Shown here one piece after another: positions 39,560 through 49,160 of a stretch of DNA of 64,000 nt (position 1 is its first letter; each line of letters starts with the position of its first letter). The DNA comes from a virus, in IMG/VR virus record IMGVR_UViG_3300042923_000281, positions 186,001 through 250,000 of that record; one strand, 5' to 3'. Both the position numbers and the translations under genes were made by a program. The notes beneath the pieces were generated by a model. It saw only the letters and a list, made by a program, of their open reading frames with translations, was not told the DNA's origin and made no database searches.

Positions 39560-41662
39560 TCAGATCACTTCTGGGAACACGAACGGATCGAGGAGTCCAG
39601 CAGGCCGCTTGGTGATCAAGTAGCTGTCTGGATCTTCGATCATGTCCGGTTGACGCTCGTACGCCAGTTGCTGACCGCCAGAGCGGTACTGCATCAAGGT
39701 CCGGTGTTCCTCGAACTTCGTAGGCCGGCCAAACTCTGGCAGGCAATAGTCGTCCGGGTCATCGGCTGGGCGCATGAGCGACAGCAGGATCACTTCAAGG
39801 TGACTGATGGACACTTTCAACTGAGAGTTCACCAAGTCACTGAAGTCCAACAAGGCTGCCACGGGGTCCGTGTAGCTGGTCAACATCTTGCCCGAGAACC
39901 CATTCCGTTCCGACTTCTTCGCCGGAGATCGGATAAAGGCCTCAACTGCTGCCATGAAGTCCAGCGTACTGGCGTGGCGGCGTGGCAAGGAGAACGCTGG
40001 TGCACCGAAGTCCCATTGACTCAGGTCGATGCAGAAGTCCCCGTTCTCGTTGATCGTGTACCCGTGTTCCTGGATGTAGTACAGCATGAGGCGCGACAGC
40101 GACCCCAGACGTGCACCTTGGCAAACCGGTACCCATGCGTCATAGACTTCATCACGCAGGTTGGTGGTACGGATCTGCACTTCCCGGAAGGCAGTGAAGC
40201 GGTGGATATTCAGACGTTCGATGACGGTATCTTTGTTGATACCTGCCAGCTCGGTCCCGTTGTCGGTGTTCTTGTCCGCAGAAGCCTGAAGGATCAGAAT
40301 CGGATTCATCTTCTTCAAGCGTGGGTTGAACTTCAGCAACGACGATTCACGGGCAGTCTCAGGAATTGCTTCGCCGAGTGCTTCTTCCGTAACGTTCGAC
40401 ATCACTTCCACGTCTGCGTTGTCGTTCATGGCCGGGTCACTGGCACAGACATCGATGTACGGCAAGTGCTCCTCCGCAATCACGATCTCCTCTACCACCG
40501 ACGAGCCGTCCAAGTGTTTCACGGACAGCGTTCGCTGGGAGCCTTCCCGGCACAGCTCGGTGGCACACACGTGGCCCAAGCTGGTTTCCCGTGGGATCGA
40601 CCATGCCAGCTCACCGAAGCAAACGTGGCAGACTTCACCCGCACCGCGGTACTTGCAGAACATGCTGGACCGCATCTTGATGGTCTGACCTTTCAGCGCC
40701 TTCATCTGTGCCGTGTTATCGGCATGGATGGGGGTGAGCTTGTTGGTCTTCTCGTTCAAGAAGAACTTGCCGTCCAGGTGCGACCAGAGGCTGGAGTCCA
40801 CCACGAGTTCGGCGTACTGATCCGAACCGCAGTCGTTCCAGATGAGCTTGTCCACAACCGTAGTGGAGAGCTGCATTTTCCGGTTAAAGTACTCAACGAT
40901 CCGCAGGGGCTTCTTGGTGAACAGCAAAGCCTTCTTCGCGGAGCACGACTCGATCATGATGTCGTGCATCTTGGTCAGGCCTTCGAAGAAGCCTACCGTG
41001 ATCGGTTTACGGAAGATCACCTGATCGAGGTCAGTCCGGTAGCCCAGGCAGAGGATGATCTGCATGAACTGGCCCATCTTGATCTGCTTGGAGCGCAGAC
41101 CACGCACGATCGGGTTGTGCAGGATAGCTGGGTCCTTCATCAGGACTTCAGCGGTTCTGTCCATCGCATTACTGATAGACAGCTGGTTCTCCTGCAACGT
41201 CCCACGAATCTCCACCAACGGCGGATAGTCGTACAGCTCCAGCAAGTGGAAGCCGTTGATGTGTACGTGCCACTCTTCCAGGTTGATCGACAACACGTTG
41301 TAGATGTCGTTACCCACATCTTTGACCACACGCCACACGTCCTCCCGGTCGTAGCACTGGTCATGGTTAGCCATTTCCTGGCCAGGGGTGAAGTAGGTGT
41401 AGTGCAGGGACCGCACGATGTTGGAGAGCGTCTTGGGCACCATGTCGGCACTTGGGAACGCATTACCGATGTGGTGGTTCATGTTGAGCGGCGTGCGTGG
41501 GAAATTCCGGTGCAGCTCCCAGCAGAACCAGCTCAACGCTGTCCGGCGAGTGGTGGTCTCAAGGATACCGTCGTCGAACTCGATCTCCAGTACTTCATCG
41601 GGCAGTGGCCATTCCGCAACGATGTCGCGGTTCATGAACTCCCGTGCCTTAATTCTGCGCAT
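39560..41662 (-). CDS. Non-virion RNA polymerase beta-prime C-terminal subunit (phiKZ gp74-like)
   Basis: 700 residues; GGAGGGC ribosome site before the ATG at 41662. EGLTKMHDIMIESCSAKKAL aligns with the bridge-helix segment, CKYRGAGEVCHVCFGEL with the C-x-x-C-x-G zinc element, and LGHVCATELCREGSQRTLSV with the trigger-loop G-E-P-x-T-Q-L-T region. It complements the beta-prime N-terminal gene at 55427, which has the catalytic aspartates. In phiKZ the non-virion enzyme transcribes middle and late genes within the nucleus. The gene overlaps the preceding small gene by 14 nt. Confidence 0.88.
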   Translation of the reverse strand: MRRIKAREFMNRDIVAEWPLPDEVLEIEFDDGILETTTRRTALSWFCWELHRNFPRTPLNMNHHIGNAFPSADMVPKTLSNIVRSLHYTYFTPGQEMANHDQCYDREDVWRVVKDVGNDIYNVLSINLEEWHVHINGFHLLELYDYPPLVEIRGTLQENQLSISNAMDRTAEVLMKDPAILHNPIVRGLRSKQIKMGQFMQIILCLGYRTDLDQVIFRKPITVGFFEGLTKMHDIMIESCSAKKALLFTKKPLRIVEYFNRKMQLSTTVVDKLIWNDCGSDQYAELVVDSSLWSHLDGKFFLNEKTNKLTPIHADNTAQMKALKGQTIKMRSSMFCKYRGAGEVCHVCFGELAWSIPRETSLGHVCATELCREGSQRTLSVKHLDGSSVVEEIVIAEEHLPYIDVCASDPAMNDNADVEVMSNVTEEALGEAIPETARESSLLKFNPRLKKMNPILILQASADKNTDNGTELAGINKDTVIERLNIHRFTAFREVQIRTTNLRDEVYDAWVPVCQGARLGSLSRLMLYYIQEHGYTINENGDFCIDLSQWDFGAPAFSLPRRHASTLDFMAAVEAFIRSPAKKSERNGFSGKMLTSYTDPVAALLDFSDLVNSQLKVSISHLEVILLSLMRPADDPDDYCLPEFGRPTKFEEHRTLMQYRSGGQQLAYERQPDMIEDPDSYLITKRPAGLLDPFVFPEVI

Positions 41663-41894
41663 TGGAGCCCTCCTCGGTATTGGCTACCTTGAGGCGGGTC
41701 TTCACCACCTCGTACAGCTCGACTGTCTTGGTAATGCCCGAGGACTTCGCCTGACCAGTAGCGATCCTTTCGAACGCTTCTTCAGCCTGCACTTTGTCAG
41801 TGCCGCTGTGAAGTACGACTTTGACGTCGTACTCCCCGTGTGCAGCTACCTCGTACCGGGTTTCCGGCTTGAAGGCTTGTTCGCTGTAGCCCAT
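41649..41894 (-). CDS. Small unknown protein between RNA polymerase subunits
   Basis: 81 residues from the ATG at 41894, with GGAG 8 nt upstream. No motif. It lies 5 nt after the beta subunit stop and overlaps the beta-prime start, so all three are translationally linked. A small accessory factor of the polymerase is possible. Confidence 0.6.
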   Translation of the reverse strand: MGYSEQAFKPETRYEVAAHGEYDVKVVLHSGTDKVQAEEAFERIATGQAKSSGITKTVELYEVVKTRLKVANTEEGSNAQN

Positions 41895-41899
41895 GATGC

Positions 41900-44134
41900 T
41901 TACTCCGTATATTCGTTGGTGAGCTGCTTGCCAGAACATTCGAACATGTTGCGCATGTAGGCCAACGGACGATGTCCACCAACAGGCACCACGGCACGAT
42001 CGAGGACTTCTTCGACGTTCGTAGGCGTAGGGTGGGTCAGCAACCGTCGGAGCACGAACTTGTGCGCGATTGGGTTGTTGGACGCATCCTTCTGATCCGC
42101 GATCGCTTCACCACCGCACACGGCAGCTTCGGACCGGAACTCAGACTCACCGACACGGATAGACGACTGACGACCGGGAGAGTCGTACTTGTCGTTGTTA
42201 CTCAGACGCGCTGTTGTACCGAAGACGTTGCACTTCGCAGACGATGCCGCCATCCACGAGTCTTCTGCGGTCTTTTCAAGGTTGATGTAGTAGGACGGGG
42301 CAATCAACATCGGTTCACGAGAAACCTTCATGTTGCCATCACGACCACGGAAACGCACCGGCGTAATAAACGGCGGCCAGCGCTCCTTAATGGTACGGAT
42401 CACGTCCGGCATGTGGATCGGGTTGTTGGTCGGCATCTCCAGGTCGATACCGTACATGTGGTCGAACATCACAGAGGCTACCTGTGTGTACATGTACTCT
42501 GGGTTGAACTTCCGATACTCCGGATCGGTCAGGTCTTGCCATTGGAACGGCACCACGACCTTGTAGAACTCCAGCATCTCATTGAACGCTGCTTCCACCA
42601 AGTCACGGTTCTCTGGAGCGAACACGGCATCGTTGGCTTCTTCTTCGGTGATCTGCGTATTCAGCGGAAAGCCAAAGGAAGCTTGGATGCGTTTACCCAA
42701 GTCACGGGCGGCACCAGCAATGATCATTTCGATCGGAGAGGCTGGGGTTACCCGGTTCCAGCGAGAGTTCGGGTCGACCACGATGTCAGCGACGATGCCG
42801 TTCTCATCGACTGGCATGTCTTCGTCTTCAACCACCTCAACGACGACCGACTTGTTCCCGTTGATGTCGGTGATCTTATAGCCCTTGTTGGGAACCGACA
42901 GGTACTTGAACGTAATCTCTACGCGCCAAGCATCCAGTTTGAGCCCACGGTAGACTTTGTCGACCTTGCCGTTGTCATCGTACTTCTTGTTGAACCCACC
43001 GTCAGGACGGATGTAGTCCGGCGTCACGCGGCCAATGGCCTCGTACACCAGATGGCTCAACGCAGGTTCCATCGGCAGCTCGCTGTAACCACGACGGCGA
43101 GCGTCCTTACGCTTATCCACCCAGAAGTCAACGATCTTCTTGTAGAACTCGGTGTCAGCGTTGTAGTACTTGAGCAGTTGCTCGTCCATGCCCACAGGCA
43201 GCGGCGGGATCGGGATCGAGGTGTTACGCTCAACCTTGATGTCCACCACCTCAGCATCAATGTGCTGCACGAAGCGCTTGCGGTCGAAGATGTAGTCCGG
43301 CTGCATCAACGCATCGACAGTCATGTTTGCCACAGCGCTGATTGGATCGTAGCGGCGCAGGGCCACCAACAGACCGGTACTACTGACCTTCTCACCCAGA
43401 TCGGGCATGATCTTGTAGACGCCCGGTATCGGTGATTGGTTGGTAGGGAAGAACTCTCGCCCGAATTCGAACACCCGGGTCTCAAATCCTGTGGGGGCCA
43501 ACGACTCCAGATAACCACGGCGTGCCTTAACACCGTCTTCAGTCCCTGCCACGTCGGACGCCATGAGCACGTTCGTCTCACGACCGTACATGTAGTTCTT
43601 GTGTTCATCGATCAACGGGCTGTGTGCCAGTCGAGTGCCTTTCTTAAACCGCACGCCCTTACGCATTTTGTCGAGCGCATCGCGGTTACGCTTGAACTCC
43701 GTGCCAAAGTGTTGGTGAGTGACGTGGTAGTCCGTCAACATCGTGACGCCAAGTTCCTTCGTGCGAAGGTTCTCGTACAACACGGCTGTCTGTGGTGAAT
43801 GACGGATACGGTTTGCGCCTGCCGTGTGGCCAAAGCGGGGAATGATCTCGAGTACTTCGACATCATCGTCGAACTCGATCGAGAACGTTGCTTCGCCAAA
43901 AGGGCGCTCCATCCCAGAACGGATGCGTTTGCGCATGGGGTTCTTGATAACCACCATCTGCGCCAAGTTACCAGTAAACATCGCCGCCCGGCTGGCGGAG
44001 ATGTGCCGGATAAACGGGTTGAGTCCGTACAGCGACATCAGCTCCGGATGAAGTTCAACCGGGTTGTGCCATGACTGCTGCGCATAGAGCTTAGCCAACT
44101 GCTCTTGCACGGACGGGGTACTGTCGTTGAACAT
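41900..44134 (-). CDS. Non-virion RNA polymerase beta C-terminal subunit (phiKZ gp71-73-like)
   Basis: 744 residues, GGGAG ribosome site. The C-terminal third has MLIAPSYYINLEKTAEDSW and later GRQSSIRVGESEFRSEAAVC, which correspond to the M-K-L-x-H-x-V-D-K-x-x-A and G-G-x-R-F-G-E-M-E segments of bacterial beta subunits, in the usual order. The beta N-terminal partner is not in the window. A perfect TACATTAT box lies 47 nt upstream, so this gene heads the operon beta C, small protein, beta-prime C. Confidence 0.85.
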   Translation of the reverse strand: MFNDSTPSVQEQLAKLYAQQSWHNPVELHPELMSLYGLNPFIRHISASRAAMFTGNLAQMVVIKNPMRKRIRSGMERPFGEATFSIEFDDDVEVLEIIPRFGHTAGANRIRHSPQTAVLYENLRTKELGVTMLTDYHVTHQHFGTEFKRNRDALDKMRKGVRFKKGTRLAHSPLIDEHKNYMYGRETNVLMASDVAGTEDGVKARRGYLESLAPTGFETRVFEFGREFFPTNQSPIPGVYKIMPDLGEKVSSTGLLVALRRYDPISAVANMTVDALMQPDYIFDRKRFVQHIDAEVVDIKVERNTSIPIPPLPVGMDEQLLKYYNADTEFYKKIVDFWVDKRKDARRRGYSELPMEPALSHLVYEAIGRVTPDYIRPDGGFNKKYDDNGKVDKVYRGLKLDAWRVEITFKYLSVPNKGYKITDINGNKSVVVEVVEDEDMPVDENGIVADIVVDPNSRWNRVTPASPIEMIIAGAARDLGKRIQASFGFPLNTQITEEEANDAVFAPENRDLVEAAFNEMLEFYKVVVPFQWQDLTDPEYRKFNPEYMYTQVASVMFDHMYGIDLEMPTNNPIHMPDVIRTIKERWPPFITPVRFRGRDGNMKVSREPMLIAPSYYINLEKTAEDSWMAASSAKCNVFGTTARLSNNDKYDSPGRQSSIRVGESEFRSEAAVCGGEAIADQKDASNNPIAHKFVLRRLLTHPTPTNVEEVLDRAVVPVGGHRPLAYMRNMFECSGKQLTNEYTE

Positions 44135-44180
44135 CGGTTACTCCCATTACACTACAGGTTAGCGTTCGCTTACCAATTAG

Positions 44181-44188
44181 ATAATGTA
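44181..44188 (-). promoter_or_regulatory. Promoter-like box TACATTAT
   Basis: Context AGAGATACATTATCTA, 47 nt upstream of the RNA polymerase beta gene. Confidence 0.65.
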
Positions 44189-44221
44189 TCTCTGAAGAAA
44201 ATTCAAACGAGGAACACGGGC

Positions 44222-44560
44222 ATGAGCCAGTTGCTTAACAACCTGATGCAAGTCGAAGGCGCTACGACCTTCCACACACCAGAATTCCTAAGTTACATCC
44301 ACACCCATGAAGCATACCTCAAGGCGAACTCGATCAAGACTCCCTTGGACCCGGGACTCGTTCACAAGTTCGAGTACAACTTCATGTCGCTCCTCGTAGA
44401 ACTGAAGCTACCGATCGAGAATTTGCTGATCTTCATGGTGGTTAACGACCTCGATTGCCCTACACAGATGACCAGAGACTTCAAGGAAATGAGGCTCCCG
44501 GACTTGGGAGTGGTCGACAACCTCAAGAACCTTTACCTACAGACACCAGGCCGTATCTAA
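44222..44560 (+). CDS. Unknown small protein
   Basis: 112 residues from the ATG at 44222, preceded by GAGG 9 nt upstream; the longer frame would overlap the divergent polymerase gene and is rejected. All-helical, no motif. It is one of the few plus-strand genes in this block, placed between divergent and convergent neighbours, with a possible TACACTAC box at 44147-44154. Confidence 0.65.
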   Translation: MSQLLNNLMQVEGATTFHTPEFLSYIHTHEAYLKANSIKTPLDPGLVHKFEYNFMSLLVELKLPIENLLIFMVVNDLDCPTQMTRDFKEMRLPDLGVVDNLKNLYLQTPGRI

Positions 44561-44568
44561 CAAAGAAA

Positions 44569-44598
44569 AGAGGAGGGGGCGTAATTGCCCCTTCCTCT
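44569..44598. terminator. Bidirectional terminator
   Basis: A 12-bp stem (agaggagggggc region, one G-U) with loop gtaatt, between the stops at 44560 and 44609; minus side followed by CTTTTCTTTG. Confidence 0.8.
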
Positions 44599-44608
44599 AT
44601 GCCGTCAG

Positions 44609-46042
44609 TCAGAAGCGACTGCGGCTTTGCGTCTGCTGTGCACCGCTACCGAATGGACGACGACCGGAGGTGCTGCGCTCTTCCCGACGGAAGTCTTGAC
44701 GACTCCAGCTGGTTTCACGCTCTGGCTCACGGTCACGGTCCAGGCCGAGATCAAAGCGGCGACCGCCACGTTCATCACGGGTGTCACGGCTATCACGACC
44801 ATCGCGGTTGTTCCAGCGGCCACCGCGGTCATCACGACCACGATCTTCACGGCTCCAGCGAGTGTCGCGGTCACGGTCACCGCCACGGCGATCATCGTCA
44901 CGACGGGTATCGCGCCCGCCATTCAGGTAATCGTCCAGCGACTTGCCACCGGTACGGCGAGCAGGTGGTTCGTCACGACGTGCTTTGGTGCCTTGGTTCG
45001 AATCGTCGTCCACATCGAACGGCAGGTCGAGTTCATCAGCACGGCCACCGCTGCGGCTTTCATTGCTGGCACGGGTAGGTGGGGCAATGCGGGTGGACAG
45101 CTTCTCAGCCGTCTTCGCCACGTCTTTGGCTTCGGCCACGATGATGCAGCCTTCGTTACCTTCTTGCGGAGGCACGATGCGGCGCATGTCAGCCAGGTCG
45201 TCCATGCCGTCAACCCAACTGGTGTCGATCAGCAGGTCGTCGGACAGCCAGCGGCCGGTTTCCTTGCCGTCAGCATCGATGGCATGGCCCAGCAACTTCT
45301 TGTGCGTCTTGATGACGCCGTTGAGGTGCGTGGCAAATGCATTGAAGCCCATCATCAGTGCGTGGAAGTACGGCGCAGCCATGTTCTTGCTGCCGTAATC
45401 GTAGCCAGCACGAGTGTCCTCGTCACCCAGCACGATCTCGAACAACGCGATCAGGTTCTGACGCGCCTTCTTGGACGGGTACTTCACGCCGAGCAGTTCT
45501 TGCTCGTCGGTCAGCAACTGATCCAAGACTGGGAACTTGAACTTGGCAGCACGCAGCACGCCGTCCTTGTTACCCTTGCGCAGGCTGATGGACACCAGAC
45601 GCTTCTCAGGCTCCGGCCCGATACGCAGGATGACCTTCTTCAGGAACTCGTAGGACCGTGCGTCCATGCCCGAGACCTGCTTCAGGTATTTGCTGGCATC
45701 TTTGCCGAGACGGGAGTGCTCACTGTCAGTGGCAGCCACACGGCCCAGCTCAGAGATCAACTGCACCGCGATCACGGTCAGCTTGAACATGATCTGATCG
45801 CGCATCGACTTGATCATGTCCGACTCACCACGGGTGATGTTCTCCGACAGCGGGTGATAGATCACCACACCACTGTCATCACCGCGCAGATGCTCGGCAG
45901 TTGGCAGCACCACGCGCTTCTCGCCGATCATGAACGGCACAGTACGGTCTTCGCCCAGCACACGGCTCAGGTGACCTTTACCTGTCTCGTCGACGATCCC
46001 GATGGCATTGAGCACACGGGGGTTGAAATCATGGAGATCCAT
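44609..46042 (-). CDS. Candidate ChmC: nucleus-associated RNA-binding protein (phiKZ gp70-like)
   Basis: 477 residues, AAGGGAG ribosome site. An ordered N-terminal ~330 residues are followed by a long disordered tail rich in R, D and G (RRDDDRRGGDRDRDTRWSRE and more), typical of RNA-binding proteins that condense. ChmC of nucleus-forming phages binds phage mRNA, and its gene lies between PicA and the polymerase beta gene. Gene order and the tail support the call; I cannot align the ordered part here. Confidence 0.55.
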   Translation of the reverse strand: MDLHDFNPRVLNAIGIVDETGKGHLSRVLGEDRTVPFMIGEKRVVLPTAEHLRGDDSGVVIYHPLSENITRGESDMIKSMRDQIMFKLTVIAVQLISELGRVAATDSEHSRLGKDASKYLKQVSGMDARSYEFLKKVILRIGPEPEKRLVSISLRKGNKDGVLRAAKFKFPVLDQLLTDEQELLGVKYPSKKARQNLIALFEIVLGDEDTRAGYDYGSKNMAAPYFHALMMGFNAFATHLNGVIKTHKKLLGHAIDADGKETGRWLSDDLLIDTSWVDGMDDLADMRRIVPPQEGNEGCIIVAEAKDVAKTAEKLSTRIAPPTRASNESRSGGRADELDLPFDVDDDSNQGTKARRDEPPARRTGGKSLDDYLNGGRDTRRDDDRRGGDRDRDTRWSREDRGRDDRGGRWNNRDGRDSRDTRDERGGRRFDLGLDRDREPERETSWSRQDFRREERSTSGRRPFGSGAQQTQSRSRF

Positions 46043-46053
46043 GTGTTACTCCC

Positions 46054-47550
46054 TTAGAAATTGAAATTGCCAGTGTTGCTGAGAAGTGGGGACTCTTCGT
46101 AGTCATCGTTGTCGTTTGGACGACGGCCCGACCCGAGTTTGTCCACGATGTCAGTGAGCGAGGAGCTCATGGCACCGATGGTGTCCTGATCGTCCACGAT
46201 GACCGGCGCCACCAAGGAGTCACAGAAGACCGGGAACACGTCTTCGAACGGATCTTCGCCTTCCAGCTTGAGCCAGATTTCGATGTCGTTGGACAGTCCC
46301 GCTTTAACGCTGATGTCGAACATGCAGTCAGGCCACGGCAGCATGTCATGGAACATCTCGGTGATGCAGCGCTCTTCGAACGCCATCAACGACCGATCCG
46401 TGATCTGCTTGCCAATGATCGGCAGGCACTGCGGGATGATCATGACTGCGTCACCCATGGCCGACATGTTGTCCGCCGTGAACTCGACGTACGCGATGTG
46501 GTGGAACGCCATGAACGCTGGCAACGCACGCGCCACTTGGATCGCAGCGATGGTGCTGTTGTCACGACCGGACCAGCCAGAACGGTTCTGGTAGTTACGG
46601 ACTGTTTCAGGGCGTTCGAAGAACACCTTGACGTCGTCCCACATGTAGTCCGGGTTCATGGCGATCAGCTCGCCGTAGGTGATGAAGCCTTGCTCGAGGA
46701 TGTTGGTCTCACGAGCAATGTCAGCCAGCACAGGAATGCTGCTCACGGTCTTCTCACGGACCTGAGAGCGTGCGTCTTTCAGGATCGACCCAGTGTCGCG
46801 GTCGAACTGATTGCCTTGGCCGAACATCTCGCCTTCATTCGCAGTTGCCAGCGCCTTGATCGAGCGGTGCAAGTAACGAGTGGAGGAGTCATTGAGGCGG
46901 TGAGACATCCGCAGGCCTTTACCGGTGAACCCATGACGCATGTCAAGGTAGTTCTCTTTCTCGGCACGGCGGTTGAACGCGTTGGACACGACGTTCTTCG
47001 GGTTGTTGTGGAACACGTCTTCTGGACGCATCACCAACGTACCCGCTGACATCCGATCACGGCTGAAGTCCGGCAAGACTTGCGGCGCAATCAAATGGTT
47101 GGAACTGGCAATCTGGGTCTGCCAACCACGGCGGGTCGGGGTATCCATGTAGCTCTGGTTCAGCTCGGTCACGGAGTTGAAGTACAACGCCATGCTCTCG
47201 TCAAGCTTGATACCGCGAATGCCTTGGGAAGCACCCACGTGGTCGGTGTAACCGGAGATCTCCAGGGTCCGGATGTCGGTACGGCTTTTGCGAACCAACA
47301 CGGTCATCATGAACATGAAACGCTTCTCGCCCCAGCCACCGGCAATCAGGGCGGACCCTTGGTGCTTGGCAGCAGGACGGATGATTCGACCCGCCACGCG
47401 GCTCAGGGCCGCTGGAGTCAGGTCTTCACCGCCGCGAGTGTCACGGTCCAGGATGCCGATCAATTCATCAGTGGCATCAGCGTAATAAGGACGGAGCTGC
47501 ATGTCCTTGTAGCCCGAGCGCTCACGGAATACGAGATCAATTAGTTGCAT
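46054..47550 (-). CDS. Candidate protein-import factor PicA/Imp1 (phiKZ gp69-like)
   Basis: 498 residues from the ATG at 47550 (MQLIDLVF), with GGGAG 9 nt upstream; the earlier ATG at 47580 has no ribosome site. It overlaps the upstream gene by 14 nt. No catalytic motif; mixed sequence with several hydrophobic strands. PicA/Imp1 of nucleus-forming phages sits at the shell and selects proteins for import, and in phiKZ its gene lies between gp68 and gp70. The call rests on that order and on size. Confidence 0.5.
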   Translation of the reverse strand: MQLIDLVFRERSGYKDMQLRPYYADATDELIGILDRDTRGGEDLTPAALSRVAGRIIRPAAKHQGSALIAGGWGEKRFMFMMTVLVRKSRTDIRTLEISGYTDHVGASQGIRGIKLDESMALYFNSVTELNQSYMDTPTRRGWQTQIASSNHLIAPQVLPDFSRDRMSAGTLVMRPEDVFHNNPKNVVSNAFNRRAEKENYLDMRHGFTGKGLRMSHRLNDSSTRYLHRSIKALATANEGEMFGQGNQFDRDTGSILKDARSQVREKTVSSIPVLADIARETNILEQGFITYGELIAMNPDYMWDDVKVFFERPETVRNYQNRSGWSGRDNSTIAAIQVARALPAFMAFHHIAYVEFTADNMSAMGDAVMIIPQCLPIIGKQITDRSLMAFEERCITEMFHDMLPWPDCMFDISVKAGLSNDIEIWLKLEGEDPFEDVFPVFCDSLVAPVIVDDQDTIGAMSSSLTDIVDKLGSGRRPNDNDDYEESPLLSNTGNFNF

Positions 47551-49102
47551 GGGTACGGCTCCCGATGGTGTTGTTGACATGAATGATCATGTCTGCTAGT
47601 TGTCGTCTGATGTCGCCCGAGATGTACATGTAGCCAGTCTGGGTCAACATCGGTACACGGTTGATAATGTCGCGAGGTGCATGTGGTTTCCAAGCCCGGC
47701 CGCTCATCCAGTCCACCACCATGTCAATGGCGGTCACTGCGACGTTGCCACGCTTGCCCGGTTCCTGACGTTTGGTTTCCTGACGCCAGTGCGGGTATTG
47801 CTTGTCCAAGATCTCGGCCTGGATCTTGGTGATCTTGTTGCGGGTTTCCGTCGGGATGTACGTTTCACCGTCATCGCTGATGTACTCTTCCGCCGAGACC
47901 AGCAGTGCCAGCTCATGGAAGCCCCAGTGATCGAGGATGGCCTGAGCCACACCCATCAGACGGAACTCCGTACGCTTGAGCAACAGCTCACGGGCTTCAG
48001 GCGAGATCGTCCGGATGACCCAGAAGATGATCGCCTTCTGGAAGTCTTCCACCTTGCGCTCTTCGTGACGAGAGCAGATGGCGACACACTGCTGCACACG
48101 AGCAATGTCCAGAGTCGGGTCAGCACGTACCACGATGACTTGGGTGTTCTCACTGAACACTTCCAGCAACTGACGGTCGCCTTCGGTGATCTCGGTGGTT
48201 TGACCGTAGTCATCCCAGACCGACGAGTTATCCTCATCGCCTTTGTCCAGACTGCGCGAACGTTTGGCCTGTACCACGCCGGTGACGCTTTGGAAGCGAC
48301 CATCCATGCGCAGGTGCGTGCCTGTCACGTAGTTGAACAGGATACGAGCCAGGCTGTCCCGATCCACCGGAGTGGACAGCGGCCCGATGGAGATCTTGCG
48401 GACTAATGCCATAGCCATCAAGTGACGCGGTACTTCTTCACTCGATAGACCGGCCATGACCATGGTCATGCTGATCTCTTTGTCCACCGATGCCTCGATG
48501 TACTCCATCATGCGGATATAAGGAGGCCATTGGTTCACACCGGCCAGCTCAATCAGCTTGACAGCTTCGGATTCCTTGTAACCGTTGCCGTGGGTAGACG
48601 CCACGTTTTGGATGTACATGCCCCAGATAGGCACGACCATCCGCAAGCCCAACGCCAGCGCTTGCAAGTCAATGTAGTCCGCCTTGATGTACGTACGACT
48701 GCGGTAGTTGCGACCGCGCTCGTTGAACTCTTCGAACTTTTCACTGACATCGCTTGGGATGTCCAAGCGAGCCTGCTCTACCCAGCCACGAACCACTGGC
48801 CATGTGATGATCTTGTACAGGTCTTTGACGACCGTCTCGATCTCGGCACGGATAAAGAAGGACGACCGAATCTCTTCGGACGACAGGTACTCGTTGACTT
48901 TGAGGTACAGTTCCCAAAGCTGGTATTGCGCCTCGGGGCTTAGACTCGCGAGGAAGTCATTGGTCTCCTTGAACAGTGTGTCACGGTTGATGATCGCAGC
49001 CGAATGGTAGCTGCCAGCCGACAGCTTCATTGAGTTGCCGCGGTGTTCCAGATTCAGGGATGTGATTCCCTTACTTGACAGTTCATTAAGCTGAATCTGC
49101 AC
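47537..49102 (-). CDS. Candidate fifth subunit of the non-virion RNA polymerase (phiKZ gp68-like)
   Basis: 521 residues using the GTG at 49102, which has GAGG 9 nt upstream; the TTG at 49111 directly abuts GAGG and cannot be used. The length is about that of phiKZ gp68, the subunit without a bacterial counterpart that is needed for promoter recognition. No motif of its own is visible. A perfect TACATTAT box is 36 nt upstream. Assignment is by order and length. Confidence 0.55.
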   Translation of the reverse strand: MQIQLNELSSKGITSLNLEHRGNSMKLSAGSYHSAAIINRDTLFKETNDFLASLSPEAQYQLWELYLKVNEYLSSEEIRSSFFIRAEIETVVKDLYKIITWPVVRGWVEQARLDIPSDVSEKFEEFNERGRNYRSRTYIKADYIDLQALALGLRMVVPIWGMYIQNVASTHGNGYKESEAVKLIELAGVNQWPPYIRMMEYIEASVDKEISMTMVMAGLSSEEVPRHLMAMALVRKISIGPLSTPVDRDSLARILFNYVTGTHLRMDGRFQSVTGVVQAKRSRSLDKGDEDNSSVWDDYGQTTEITEGDRQLLEVFSENTQVIVVRADPTLDIARVQQCVAICSRHEERKVEDFQKAIIFWVIRTISPEARELLLKRTEFRLMGVAQAILDHWGFHELALLVSAEEYISDDGETYIPTETRNKITKIQAEILDKQYPHWRQETKRQEPGKRGNVAVTAIDMVVDWMSGRAWKPHAPRDIINRVPMLTQTGYMYISGDIRRQLADMIIHVNNTIGSRTHATN

Positions 49103-49137
49103 GTGGTACAACCTCGATGGTTACTGGTTACAATGAG

Positions 49138-49145
49138 ATAATGTA
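49138..49145 (-). promoter_or_regulatory. Promoter-like box TACATTAT
   Basis: Context GCGATACATTATCTC, 36 nt upstream of the GTG at 49102. Confidence 0.65.
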
Positions 49146-49160
49146 TCGCGCCAGAAGTCT

